Assembly (NCBI GenBank): GCA_964247055.1
Contig: OZ176053.1
Span: 7,564,001 to 7,628,000, forward strand
DNA: 64,000 bases
Source of the DNA: Paragordius varius
Taxonomy: Eukaryota > Nematomorpha
Direction of reading: 5' to 3'
Shown: one piece after another, positions 11,401 to 23,600 of the stretch
Layout: every line of letters starts with the position of its first letter
Numbering within the stretch: position 1 is the stretch's first letter
The notes under the pieces: model-generated
What the model was told of the DNA's origin: nothing
Seen by the model: only the letters and a program-made list of their open reading frames with translations
Databases searched by the model: none
Made by a program: the position numbers and the translations under genes

Positions 11401-13858
11401 GTTTAGAGCCTTTATAAATATATATTTTTGTTGCAATAGTTTGTTTGAACCTACATATCAAAAGCAAAACAATATTTTCAAAAACAATATTTTCAAAAAA
11501 TTTCAATTTTTAGATGTGGGCCCTGAAAGTTTCAAATTTTTTTGATCATCTAAAATGAGTTATTCCTCTTAAATGCCGGGGTTGAGCGAGGAAAATTATA
11601 AATATAGGCTAAATTTTGTCATTGAAAACATATTGTATCTGGAACACCACATTTACATAAATTTCGGAGCTTGAATTAACTATTTAATATGTTCAATCTA
11701 TAAAAATCAATGGCAAAACTTAGAAGTTTTTTTTACCCAGTATTGTTGAGTAGTATATATCTTTGAAAAAATTTATTTTTTAGCACGCCTTAGAAAATTG
11801 AAACTCTTAGCTTTAATGAAAATGGTTTTGATGCCCATTAAAAGCCATTGAATTTAATGTATAGAAATATTATAGACATACATAATTTAAACTTGAAGTA
11901 ATGCAAAGTATAGGCTAACTTTAATATACCTATTAGACTAAGGGAGAAATCATTCTAGTTAAAGAATCATATGATATCATAAAAAACAGTTATAAAAAGA
12001 AACCAACAAAATAGTCATATCCAAGCCAAGAAAAATTTGGGAATACAGAGTCAACATTTTTGGACAAGTTCTATGAATGCAAAATCATTTTAAGTGAAGG
12101 ATCAAATATGAAGGAAATGCATATCATAGAAAAGCCAACTAAGGCTATTAGTTGTGTTAAAGAGTCAAGAAATTGGAAACAAGTCAGATTACACAATTAT
12201 GGGGTAAACCTCATACGCACACAACATCGAATGCCTTACATATTACTATAATTATTGGAAGAATCATTTGTTTTATTAAAAATTGGTTTTAATAACATAT
12301 AAACTGTTCATTACATATCATGATAGGGATTTATTTTCTTCAGTTATGATTTTCAAACATTGTTTATATTTATTGAACAAATTTCTTACAGATTTGAAAC
12401 TTCTACAAACTTTAAATTCAATTATAATTTTAAAATATTAACACGAAAATTTTCTGTTAAAACATAATTAAATGGAGTCGATTAATTTTGTTTTTATATA
12501 ATATATTTTTATATGCCAGTTTATTTAGCGATTTAACAAAAAATCGAGTAAAATTGGTGGCAAAAATTTTAAGATGAGATTTTCAGTTTACTAAAGGCCA
12601 GAGAATACATCTTTTTTGTAATTTGTCCCAATATTATAGATATGAGGATATTTAAATTTTGAATTCCCTTCGAAACTATCCGATTAAAAACCATTATTGT
12701 CAATCTACATTACCAAATATTAATAAAACAAACATAAATATATTGGTGATTGAAACGATTCATTAGCTTTGGTTCCCTCAAATTAACGAAAAAAGATTGA
12801 TTACAGCTACTAAAATGGACCGTAAAAAATAAGATTTTGATACTATGATAATAATACATAAAACATATGGTCGGTTATGATTTGGATTTAAACCCTAAAA
12901 TGTATACTTTACATAAAAATTACTATGTAAATGAAGGGTGATTTTTTGTATAAATTAAAAAAGGAAAACAAAACTCTTTTTAAACCGTTTTTATTTCAAA
13001 AAAGCTAATAAAATCGTTCCAACTCCTTTTGATAAAATTTGATATCATATGTAGACCCTGATAATGATTGTAAATAACTTTTAATTAAGGTGATTTATTC
13101 TAAATATTAGCAGTCAAAATTTTAATTATTTTTTTTTCAATTACCTACATACACTATAAGTCAATTTTCGCTTATGCTGGAAGTATTCCATAACTTTTCG
13201 CTAAAATATATTGATTTTTTAAATATATATAACGTTGAAATCTATCTAAACAGTGGCAAAAAATAAGAAACGCGACCTATAGCCGTAAATCCGTGGGATG
13301 CGCAAAAAATCTTTTTGCGAAATGACAAAAATAAAGTCAAAGTTTTTGATTCTTCCAATCCAAAACATTGCACAATAGTTTGTTTGTATGTATTATTAAA
13401 ATTAAATACATCGATTTTAATATTTTATGGTAATTATATGTCATGATATATATTTGCGACAACCATGTCCTTCATAAACTATAAAAGAAAGTATCCAAAA
13501 ATGTGCATGTTAAAACTTTTTATCTAGCCATACTAACTTCATTTGCATATAAATATATATTTATTATTTGTTTCCGCAACAAATCGATATCATTCATTGT
13601 AATTCAATAATATCATTAAATATTTATTTTTATTCGATAAAATAAATGTTTAATTTTAAAATGCTATAATACGATATTGTTACTACAATGTAACGTATTT
13701 TACTTTGTTTATTGCCATGAAATAATACTATTTAAAACATAAATGTCAAAGAATTAAATTTATTGCGGTTTATGCTAATTGGTTTATCTCAAAATTTTAA
13801 TTGTGTGTTTTTTTATACGGTCAAAACTTTTTAAAACCCTAATAAAATATGTAAAAAC
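11401..13858. other. Gene-poor spacer upstream of RASL10
   Basis: Mostly AT-rich spacer. About 11450-11620 matches the inner arm of the long inverted-repeat elements (TTTTTAGATGTGGGCCC, compare 54945 and 28645). A 63-codon frame at 12060-12251 has no recognisable domain, and I do not call it. No promoter elements of RASL10 could be defined with confidence; the 150 bases before the ATG are almost pure A/T. Confidence 0.5.
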
Positions 13859-16800
13859 ATGAATATTAATCCTATTAAAATCGTGGTTATTGGTGCACCT
13901 GGTGTCGGAAAAAGTTCCATCATTAATCGATTTTTGCAAGGAAAATTTGACCCAATTCACACCGCGACTACACAAAAATATTCCTATTACACCTCTATGA
14001 TTGTTAATGAAGGGATTTACCATTTAAAAATTAATGATATTCCATCTATTCCATATTTTCCCAAAGATACGCTCGATGAATGGAGTCGGTTCCAGCATTA
14101 TGGTTTGTTGAGTGCAGATGCTTATCTTCTGGTCTTTGACATCAATGCCTTGGAAACGTTTAACTATGTTAGGTTATAAAAAATTGCAGTTATAATATTT
14201 TTATTATTGTAGTGTATATAGTGTTCAAATCTCAGATTTTTATTTTTAAGTTTGTTACTAACATCTACCCTTTAACATTCCATTTTCACCGTTAGAAAGT
14301 ATATTATATCTATTAAATACATAAATTGATTACTGCTAACATATTGAATGAAACATAGGAATGTTTGCCGCTGTTTTTGAATTTAATATTAAGAAAAATT
14401 CTAATTATATGTAGAGTTAGTATGTAAAAATGCTTTTTATCAGTTTACCTAGAGACCGTTTTAGATCTGGTTTAAGCTTTTAATGGTTTTTTTCCAAGAA
14501 TAGCCGGTTTCACGTAAGGATAAATAAACCTGTTCTAATATCTTCAACCATGGCATAAAACTTATGTATAATTGGAAAAAAATCTAACCTACATCAGTGG
14601 TTAAACAGATTAATACTTTGAGTTATAAAACGATTCTCGTATTTTTAGGCATATAAGGGAACAATTAATACATGTACGCAATGAAATTCAATTAATACAC
14701 TCAAATTATGCAAGAAGTGCGGTTGCTTTCTCAGACAGCACATCAATTCCTAACACAAACACAGTAAATAGTGATCAACATAATATTGTGGAAAAATTAA
14801 AAAACCAAAAAATACCAACTTTAGGATTTACTTTACAATCAATAAGCTTGGGGGACCGGAAACACAAAGGAAAAAACAATTTCATATGCCCGATGGACTC
14901 AAAAAACCGTAACAAATTTTCTAATATAAATTCATGGGATATTGCCAAAAAATTGGCAAACTTAAATGATTCTCCCTTAAAATTACTTTCGCCTGTTTCA
15001 AAACGCAAAAATACAAATATCAGTTATGATCATGATTCAAATGAGTTATCGATGGAACCTTTAATTGTGAAGAACAAAAATAAAAAAAATGATATCACCA
15101 ATTTTTATCAAATAAATGAGGCAATTAGCAGTCCGGTTGCCAAAAAAGGTGTTGCCTTCACATCCAATTCGAATTTTGCATATACTCATATGGGTAGGAA
15201 TCCGTCGATAAGTTCGCAAACAGTAAATGCACCGTTTTTTGAAACATCTCTAAATCCCAATTTCGCAATAATATTTATTGGGAATAAGGCTGATCTACTA
15301 GATGGCCATGAAGATTACAATTTTATGTCAACAAAAAGTCAATACCAACATCTAAAATCGCCTTCAGGAACGCCCGCTATAAAACCCATAAGAGGGTTTA
15401 GGATCCGACGAAATCGTCGGTTCGCTGGATTTCGAATAAAACGAATGAAAAAGGATAAAGGATACCAAAGTGTAGCTGCGGGGTTGAGTGAACTGAAAGC
15501 TTTAAATTTGACTGAATTCTCACCACGTCTGCCAAATAGTACACCAAATTTTAAAGTTAATGAGACGCATTTAAAGTAACCAATTAGATTTTCACATTAA
15601 AGCTTTTTTGACAAAAAGGGTGATATAATTAAACACTGTATAATTTTTCCGGATAAAATTACCATACCCGATATAAAATTTTTGTTAAAAAATTAATATT
15701 TTTAGGATGGATTCGAATAAGATTGTAACCGTATGATATAGGATAATGTTCAGAAATAAATATAAAATCAGGTTAAGTTGACTCTAAGCAGGAACTGGAA
15801 CCTTTTTGAAACCATCTGCGCTTAGATACACCAAAACCAAAGTGTAATATAAATTAATTGTCATCAATTTTTTACGAAAAAAATATAACAGAGATTAAGG
15901 ATACTTGTGATAAACATAATCAAAAAAATTTAATTGATGTGTTTTGGCATTATTTATTCATAATTATATGCGATTTTCAATTTGGCCTTAACCAAAAAAA
16001 CTAATCATAAAAAGTAATCAGCTATCAATTTATAAATATTAATATTCATGCACAGTATAATATTGCAAAATTAAAATGTTTCTATCACAACCATATTTGG
16101 TGGCGATTAAATAAAAAATCTTATGTTGAAACCCACATTATATATGTTAGACAGTTACATTACAAAGACAACACACCCTTAAATTATTACAATGTAAAAC
16201 AGCGTAAAGCTGCAAGAAAAGCGGCGGCCCATTTGATTCGCAAAACATGGAAAGAACCCTACATTGAAGGTTGTTCAGCCAAAAAAGATTGGAATATTAC
16301 GGCCATTTTTGCAGAAACTCTCCGATCTGTTATAAAATGCTTACATGCGAATAACTTAAACACATTAACAACAACACCAACTCCCAACACATATCCATCA
16401 ACTGCCATAACCAATGTTAGTAATGATAATATCAATGATGACCTATTTGGTGAGTTAAATAACGCAAGCTCTAATCTCTTACTTAACACAGCTTCCCTAA
16501 GCAATTGTCTTATCCCGTTATCAGGAAAACATGGTAGGTATATGTAATTTATAAATAGATATACTAAATATAGGCGTAGAAAAAGTAAAAATTTATTAAA
16601 GGAACGTGGTCACCTTTAACAATATTTTAAACATAAATTCTTTCGATATGGTATAATATAAGAGTAAGCTGTAAATAAGGGATGATTAGTGTTTGTTTGG
16701 GGACCCTTAGAGTCATAATTCAACACTTTAAATATATTATAGGCTAAATAAAAAATAGAATTGATTATTGTTTTCATAAAATAGGACATACTTTATGACT

Positions 16801-17037
16801 ATAAAAACCTGTTCGCGTTTTCTCTTAATTAATCATATGGATTAATATGAATTTATCGTTTTTAACGTATTTAATCCTTAAACCCCTTTGTTTTGAAATT
16901 ATTTTACAGCCAATGGAAAACACATTCCCAACGCAACTTCCTTTCGTCGTTTAACGAATACGGTCAAAAATACTAGTCTCAAACTAATTTTTGGTGCCAA
17001 AGATGGATTTACATATGGCGGATTTATTCGACGTTAA
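13859..17037 (+). CDS. RASL10B: RASL10-type Ras-like small GTPase with large insertions
   Basis: Four coding exons, 13859-14172, 14649-15575, 16151-16533 and 16910-17037; all phases agree, giving 583 aa. The G1 loop is GAPGVGKSS (residues 12-20). In place of the canonical DxxG box it has DIPSIPYFP, as RASL10 proteins have a divergent box there. TLDEWSRFQHYGL..DAYLLVFDI and the exon 1/2 junction NYVRHIREQL match RASL10A/B. G4 is NKAD (317-320) and G5 GCSAKKDW (SAK 456-458), preceded by HLIRKTWKEPY as in RASL10. Vertebrate RASL10 is about 200 aa; here roughly 190 residues of Ser/Asn/Lys-rich sequence are inserted before G4 and about 115 between G4 and G5. The C-terminus (GGFIRR) has no CAAX box. 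AATAAA at about 17126. Family placement is firm; the 10A/10B choice is not. Confidence 0.9.
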
Positions 17038-17606
17038 ATACAATATATAATAATAATTTTATTTATTTATATTTGTATATAATTCAATATATATATATAT
17101 TTGGACCTGCTTGATTTAGGTTTGCAATAAAGGTGTAAGTACTGTCAAAGATATCATAATTGCTTCCTAAATATAATAAAATATATTTTGTAAAAATAAC
17201 ATAGTCACCATCATAAAATTATCATATAATGGAATACATCCTAATTTTACCAATTCGAAGAATTTTAAAATTTAAACAAAAAAATACAGTCTTTTTGTAT
17301 TTCATATAACGAATAACATATGCATGTCCACTAGACAAAGTTACAATTAATCAATTGCTATAAAAACAACGCATTTTCCGATATCAATTTGGATAAAAGA
17401 ATAATCATTATAACAAAAACTACAAGTAATTAACACATATGCGTAATATTTGGCTAAATTTTGATCGCAAATTTTTAATTAAAAAAACTCTGGTAAAATA
17501 TATTAGAGTAACTTTTATATCTCGGAAAACATGAGTTCAATATGTTTCACATTTTTAAAAAGAAAAATTTTATAATAGTATCGGGCAATTAAGATACACA
17601 ATATTA
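17038..17606. other. Convergent 3' spacer between RASL10 and SPOUT1
   Basis: It holds the RASL10 poly(A) signal (AATAAA, about 17126) and a short (TA)n run at about 17085-17100. No other gene is seen; both 3' UTRs must lie here. Confidence 0.6.
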
Positions 17607-19159
17607 TTACATAAATCTAAGGCGCATTTTTAAGATTGTACAAAAAAATGAGGGTTTTAAATTAAAAAGAATTAGCAGAGCCTAACATTCTCAATAAAAT
17701 TGATTATACAATATTTAAAATTTACCAAAACCAAAAAATGCAAAATATATAAGAAATTTTATTTTACTTCGGTTCTAATGGTGCCACTCCCCTGTTTGGG
17801 ACATGTATTGATGTAAAAATCAAAAAAATTTCTGGCATTGATAGATTTTTGTTTAAATGTTGGGTCTTGTTCGAATGCATATTCCAAACCCTTTAAACCA
17901 CCAAATACGATTAAAGGATGTCTAATGCATAAAATGAAATATATAGCCACGTAATAAATGCAATAGCCCAAGGAAAATAATAAAGAAGAAGATATACTTG
18001 CAAGTATTCAACTTTTCTTGAAAATCAGGAGAAGAGGTTAAATTTTGTAGTGAATCACCTTTATCGGATGTTCCAACAATTAAGTCATATCTATAATGCT
18101 ATATGCACATAATTACTTATATTTGTCAGGTTCGAAGATTTGATGAAATTTATGTGCAATCCGTACATTATAACCCCAAAATTTATTTAGTGTTTGTTTT
18201 GCTTCTAGTGGAGAAACTATTGTACCTTTAAACTTTTTGGGTATTTTTATATTAGAGTCTTTGTTAGCGTCATTTTCAATAAAAGATACAATGCCATCTT
18301 TGACTCTACCGTTCATTTTGACACCACTATTATCGTTTGGATCTGTTGATGAAGAAAAATTGTTTTTAAAGTTCTGTGAACCAATGTTGTATGTTGGAGC
18401 TGATAATTTGGAAAAATTATCAATGCGCACAGTTATGCGGGTATTTATGGGTAATTTTTGATCCAAGTGAATTAGTTTATCCAAACCAATATTGGCTACA
18501 CTAGACTTCGGAATTTCTTCCTCATCATCTATGTCTACACCTTCAAAATTTTTATTGCAATTTTGTTTAACTATAACACCTTCACGATACTCACATAAAG
18601 CATCTTTCCTTAAATGATGAGGACAGTCCAATGGATTAAGTAAACCTGTATATATATATATATATATATGCAAAATAATAATTTTGTATAATCCATTATA
18701 TTGATATTTATATTTTACCTACAAACTGAAGATTGGGATGATGAGGAAATAAAGATTTACGCAAGTATTGGGGACATTCAAGATATTGCAAAACATGAGC
18801 TATTTCTATACAATCCATGGACAGACTAGCAAACTTGGCGTGTCGGTCCTCGAATATAACTATTTCATCGATGTTAAAAATAGTTGCACTGCGTGCAATT
18901 TGTCCTATTAAATATGTTTTTAAAATTTTTGACTGAGAATTAGATAAAATAGATGCAGGAACTGCGATGGAAATGGTTTTAGAATAAGGTTTTATCCCTA
19001 TATGTTAAAATATAAAACTTTTGTCCAATATCTTAATTAATTTGTTTTCTCGAAGTTTCTTCCGTTCTTTTTTCTTTTTTATACTAATTAATTTAATTTT
19101 TTTCGGCTTAATATAGGACCAAATCTTTTTACCTGAAGAATATCCAACTGAGATTCCAT
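17607..19159 (-). CDS. SPOUT1: SPOUT1 / C9orf114 family RNA methyltransferase
   Basis: A knotted SPOUT-fold, SAM-dependent methyltransferase family (human C9orf114/CENP-32). Minus-strand exons: 19159-19133, 19106-19019, 18997-18719, 18645-18117, 18090-17998, 17921-17768 and 17681-17607, all in phase, 414 aa (human about 376). Diagnostic matches: SILSNSQSKILKTYLIGQIAR, LQYLECPQYLRKSLFPHH, GLLNPLDCPHHLRKD..EYREG, FWGYNVR, YDLIVGTSDKGD (SAM-binding knot), HPLIVFGGLKGLE, and NTCPKQGSGTIRTE followed by ALLILFNLKP in the last exon. The N-terminus is lysine-rich as in the family; its start (MESQLDILQ) depends on an inferred 26-bp intron, 19107-19132. A middle insert (about residues 175-290) is longer than in human. 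The gene is convergent with RASL10, about 570 bases between the two coding ends. Confidence 0.92.
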
Positions 19160-20530
19160 GCGGTCTATAATTTAAAAGTGCAAATCTGTTTTGATATCCT
19201 ATACATAGTGAAAATCGAGAGCTAAAAAATATTGAATGCTTATATATTTATCTAAACAATATGTAAGGATTTTCATGATGTCTTTAAATTTGTTATAAGC
19301 CTTTTAACGCTTAATTACTTTTTGTTGTAAGCAATGACTTCCTACGCCAGAGCTAGTGGTGTAGCTGGGGGGCTGATTCACCGGGCGCTATAAATTAAGG
19401 GGGCCGGATTTTCATTTTTTTGATTTTAAAAATATACGTATTCAATATTATTTTAAATAATACATAAAAAATTACGCGTCTTGTCCTTTACCAACCTACT
19501 TTTCATATCCTTAATTTATTATATATCTATTTATCTTCAAGCGCCTACCTTTCTTAACCTCAGCCTGTTTATATCACTTATGGAATCTAACTTCAAATTT
19601 GCCTTTAAATCACCAAAATTAATTATAAGGATAAGATAATTATTAATTTTATGTTATATTTCTTTCAAAATTATATTTATTGCTTGCTCAATGCCACCCA
19701 TCTTATATAATTACCAACTTAGGTCAAGATCGAGTTTGGTATTGCAGTTCAACTGTTTTTTAATTGCTACAGTCACCATTTTTTAGTTGTGGGTTTATAT
19801 ATATATTCAATAATTACAAAGCAAATTACAGATATTGGTCTTTGTTTTGCTAATAATACACCTATTAAACAAATCGATATTTAATTTATAACGCATCCTT
19901 AATAAGTATTTATATAAAAAGAAGAAAGGATTCTTATTGTAAAATTATTTCACGGAAAATGGGCATTTAATTTTAAGATTTTTTCGAGAATCCAATTTTT
20001 TTGCGGTCACGGAATATATTTAGCAAATTTTTATATGCCATGTTCTTAAATATTAGCAGGGTTTTTGTATAAATTTTATCCACTTTTGTATCTACCCAAT
20101 GAATAGATTAATTAGCCAAAATTTATCAAATTAACAATCTATAGCAAAAACAAAGGTTTGAATTACATATAAAACCTAAATTTTATACATAAATAGTTTC
20201 CAAAATAATTTTATCCATATTTTTAAATCTGTCAAGTGTGCCCCGCACGACACTTGCACAATCTCATATGATTTTTTATCACTTCCGAATCAAGTTTTCT
20301 TGCTTGACTTAAGTGGTGTAATTTTTTTATCACATCAAAGCAAGCCATGACTTGAAAAACTTGCAAGTCAAGTCAAAAAAAATTTTTATCACCTGACCCA
20401 TATTTTCATTATCGCGCGATCTAGGGCACTATTGCGTTCATTTTAACTAGCCCATTTTAAAAGGTCAAAAATTAAAGACTTTCGGAGCCTAAGTGAAAAA
20501 ATTATTTAACAAAATATAGAGCAGTTACCA
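19160..20530. repeat. Spacer with TE fragments
   Basis: At 19350-19430 a patch reading TAGTGGTGTAGCTGGGG ... CACCGGGCGC looks like one end of a DNA transposon; no partner end was found. Bases 19540-19710 are the second copy of the dispersed repeat at 2165-2360. Around 20235-20420 AAGTCA/TGACTT motifs recur irregularly. No gene. Confidence 0.45.
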
Positions 20531-20539
20531 TAAAAATGT

Positions 20540-21593
20540 AAATCCTCGTTGATTATGTTGTCGTTGGAATATCTCACGAAGAGCGCAGATTGAGGGGTTT
20601 AACTAATATTATGGCTATAATCAATAGCAATACCAGAATATTTGCAGTTTTTCAGAGCTATTGTTAAATATACATTTAGATAAATCTTCAATGCGTCGAG
20701 CACATATTGAATCAGAAAGGTAAAGTTTTTCTAATTTGCCTCATGATTTCTTTATTATAAAATTTATCTAAAAAAGTGCAATCATTTATTAGACAATCTT
20801 TAATTGGGAATCAGTAAACGGATTCATATTTTTTTCTAAAATATATCAAATTTCATACGATGCTAATGTTACAGCTTTTTCCTGGGAGAAAGCTCTAGAC
20901 ATAATAAATTTTTCTTTCTGGTATAATTCCTTAATATTTTTATATTTTTCGTTTCTTTCCTCATAATTTTCTGGTAATTTATGAAAATGATGGATTGTAA
21001 AATGTCTTTCAATATTATATTTAGGCAGGTAAAACGACAAATAATTTGTCTTCCCATTAAAGGAACGATTTTCATCGGATAATTTATCTTTTTTTAGCAT
21101 CAGATGTCATCCTTTGAATTTATGTGTAAATAATATGTAATTTTTTCAAAAAAATAGGATTATAATTTGAATTAGGCTAAAAACAGGTCGAAATTTGATG
21201 ATGTTAATTTGAAAAATATTTTATGAGAATGAGTGATAAAAAATGATGCAGGATAGCAATAAAAAGAATATGTATAAGTTGGAAGCCTTGCTTAAATCCA
21301 AAAAAGAAGGGCAATAAAAATTTCAAAATAGAAAAGAAAATAGAATACAGCAACAGAAACAAGGTAGGCTTAAATTTTGAAATCATTATAATGTAGGGAA
21401 ATTTTTCTACCTTTCAAATTGGGTAAAAAGTAAATACCAAAATAAAATCTAAAGAAAACAAATTGATATTAAAATAAGCAAAAATTCATTTATGTTGATT
21501 TTAAAAATTCATCAATAAAAAAATAATTTAAGTATCAATATGGTCATAGGGCAATTTTAAAGCACTCTAAGGGCCGCGGTTTACATATCACTG
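20540..21593 (-). pseudogene. Dead hAT-type (Charlie/ZBED-like) transposase, N-terminal part
   Basis: On the minus strand 21100-20846 reads as the BED-like N-terminus of hAT transposases related to GTF2IRD2 and FAM200: YNIERHFTIHHFHKLPE, then RAFSQEKAVTLASYEI. NPFTDSQLKIV follows near 20815, and ICARRIEDLS near 20700 after stops and frame changes. Upstream, the minus-strand sequence ending at 21593 begins CAGTGATATGTAAACCGCGG, a typical hAT terminus, which I take as the element's 5' end. The catalytic C-terminal half is not recognisable. A decayed autonomous element. Confidence 0.7.
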
Positions 21594-21879
21594 ACTTAGA
21601 TTTAAAGATGAAATAATCTCTTAATAAATAGAGGCGATATAAATGTTCAGCAATTGGATAATAGAAAAGTATCATATATCAAAGGGTTGTTATATCGGTA
21701 CTATGCTTATAAAAGCGCTTCAATAATTTTTTGTTAAAAAATATTTTTTAACACTTCATTACCTTTTCGTTATTTTGGGCGATTACATTACGAGAAGATA
21801 ACCTTTTAAAACTACCATTTAAAGGTTATTTTAGAAATATATAATTAGCAAATTATCAAAGAATGCATATTAAAATGGC

Positions 21880-23600
21880 CAATTCGAATTAATCGATTCT
21901 GTGGTAAACTACCCAAAAATCAGGTAAAATTTTTGCCTTTGTATGGGACCTTCTTATTAGACTCATAGGTTTTCTGAATGGCTCCAAAGGTATGCTGTAT
22001 CAATAAGGTGACGCAGTTTTACGCGGGTAGCCCCCTAACCAGGGACCAAACAATAAAAAAGCTCGATTAAAATTTTTGCTTTAATCAGGATACCTGGAGT
22101 CATGATTGATTCCATATGCTCTTGTGGGATTTTCAAAAAATTTCCTCAAAACCAATAGGTCACTCTATGCTGACGCATTTCAGGGCAAGTGCCTAATTCA
22201 GGGGTAATTTAATAAAACCGCTCTACTTAAATTTTTGCCTTTTTACGAGTAATATTTCAAGCCCTTATTGAACTCATATGGTTTGATAAGTTTTCTAAAA
22301 TTTACCTCCAAAGTCACGCTGTATCGATATGGTGGCGCAGTTGTTGGCGGGTAGCCCCCTATCCAGAGGCCAATATAAAAATGACGTTAGATAATAAATT
22401 TGAGGGAATACCTGGAATCCTCATTCATTCCTTATGTTCTTAATAATTTTTGGAAGAATGGCTTCAAAACTAAATAATAGTTCAATGATAGCGCATTTAT
22501 TAGGGAGTAAAGGGCCTAATTAACGGCTAATTAAAAAATCCACTCGGCTTAAATTTTTTCAGTTTTTTGAAAATTTCCTAAACAAGGCGATTTCGATATG
22601 GTGGCGTGGTTTTAGGCGGGTAGTTCCCTACTCAGAGGCTGTTACAAAAAAAGCGCTTGTTTAAAATTTTTGCCTTTTTACGGAGAATACCTGGCATGAT
22701 TGATTCGATATTCTCTCATTAGTGTATACAAAATAATCATTGTATGGTGGCGCATTTTTCAGGACGTGAAGGGCCTAATTAACGGCAAATTTTTGCCTTG
22801 TTACGGGTATTTTAAGCACCTATTGAACTTATATGACCTGATAGGTTTTCTGAAATTTAGCCCCAAGTTTTTAGCGAGTATCTCCTTACCCAGCACCCAT
22901 TATAAAAAAACGCACGACTAAAATTTTTGCCTTTTAACAGGGAATATCTGTTATTAAATGTTTACGGTCTCATACTCTGGGTGAAAAATAGATTCAAAAA
23001 ATTATTTTTGTGGACTTAGATGGCATTTTACGGGGGGAGCGGGTAAAAAGAGGGCCTAAATTAAAAAAGCGAGCCGATTATGTTCGGCGCAATCGAAAAT
23101 AAGTAAAAAGAATCATATTTGAAATCGATTGGTCCAACACGATTTCCGGAAAATTGTCTCAAAGAATAATTTTTGTCGACTTTTTCAAAAAAACCGTTTT
23201 TTTTTACACGGGGTGGGCCCGAACTGGGGGCCTCTTGTCGGGGCATTCATTAATAATTATATTTTTTCGACATTTGGATTTAAATCAGTCTACCGGTTTT
23301 CCGGAAATAGATCACAAAGCCATCTTTTTCCATTTTTATAATAATATAGATTTAGCTCATTTTAAGAGATTAAGGCTAATTTAAAAATGGCGCTTGTAAA
23401 ATTCCTGACTTTATACAGAAGATGCCAATGACTTATTGAATTTATATGGTCTAAGTTTTCCAAAAAACTCCAAAGCTTCGTTACTAGATGATGCATATTC
23501 AACAGAATTTAAAGCTATACCGAGCGACAAGTTTAAAAACGCTGGAACAAAATTTGCCTTTATACATGGAATACCTAAATCCACTCTGAATTTATGTTAA
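21880..23600 (+). repeat. Degenerate tandem array merged with an R1 repeat copy
   Basis: Related units recur at roughly 160-bp spacing, some pairing into about 325 bp. Each has AAATTTTTGCCTTT, a GGGAATACCTGG-like block, CTCATATG-like text, and alternating units carry GGTGGCGCAGTTTT and GCGGGTAGCCCCCTA. They can be followed from about 21930 to 22950. At 22960-23345 the array runs into the conserved body of R1 (GGCATTTTACGGGGG to CCATTTTTATAATAATATAG). The Gypsy-nested R1 copy also continues into one array unit (7750-7810, reverse strand), so the array is part of the longer R1 element and not a chance neighbour. After 23350 more diverged units continue. Confidence 0.7.

Noticed and set aside
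12060-12251. 63-codon frame as a gene
   Set aside because: Balanced composition but no family, and no exon-like boundaries or neighbours that support it.
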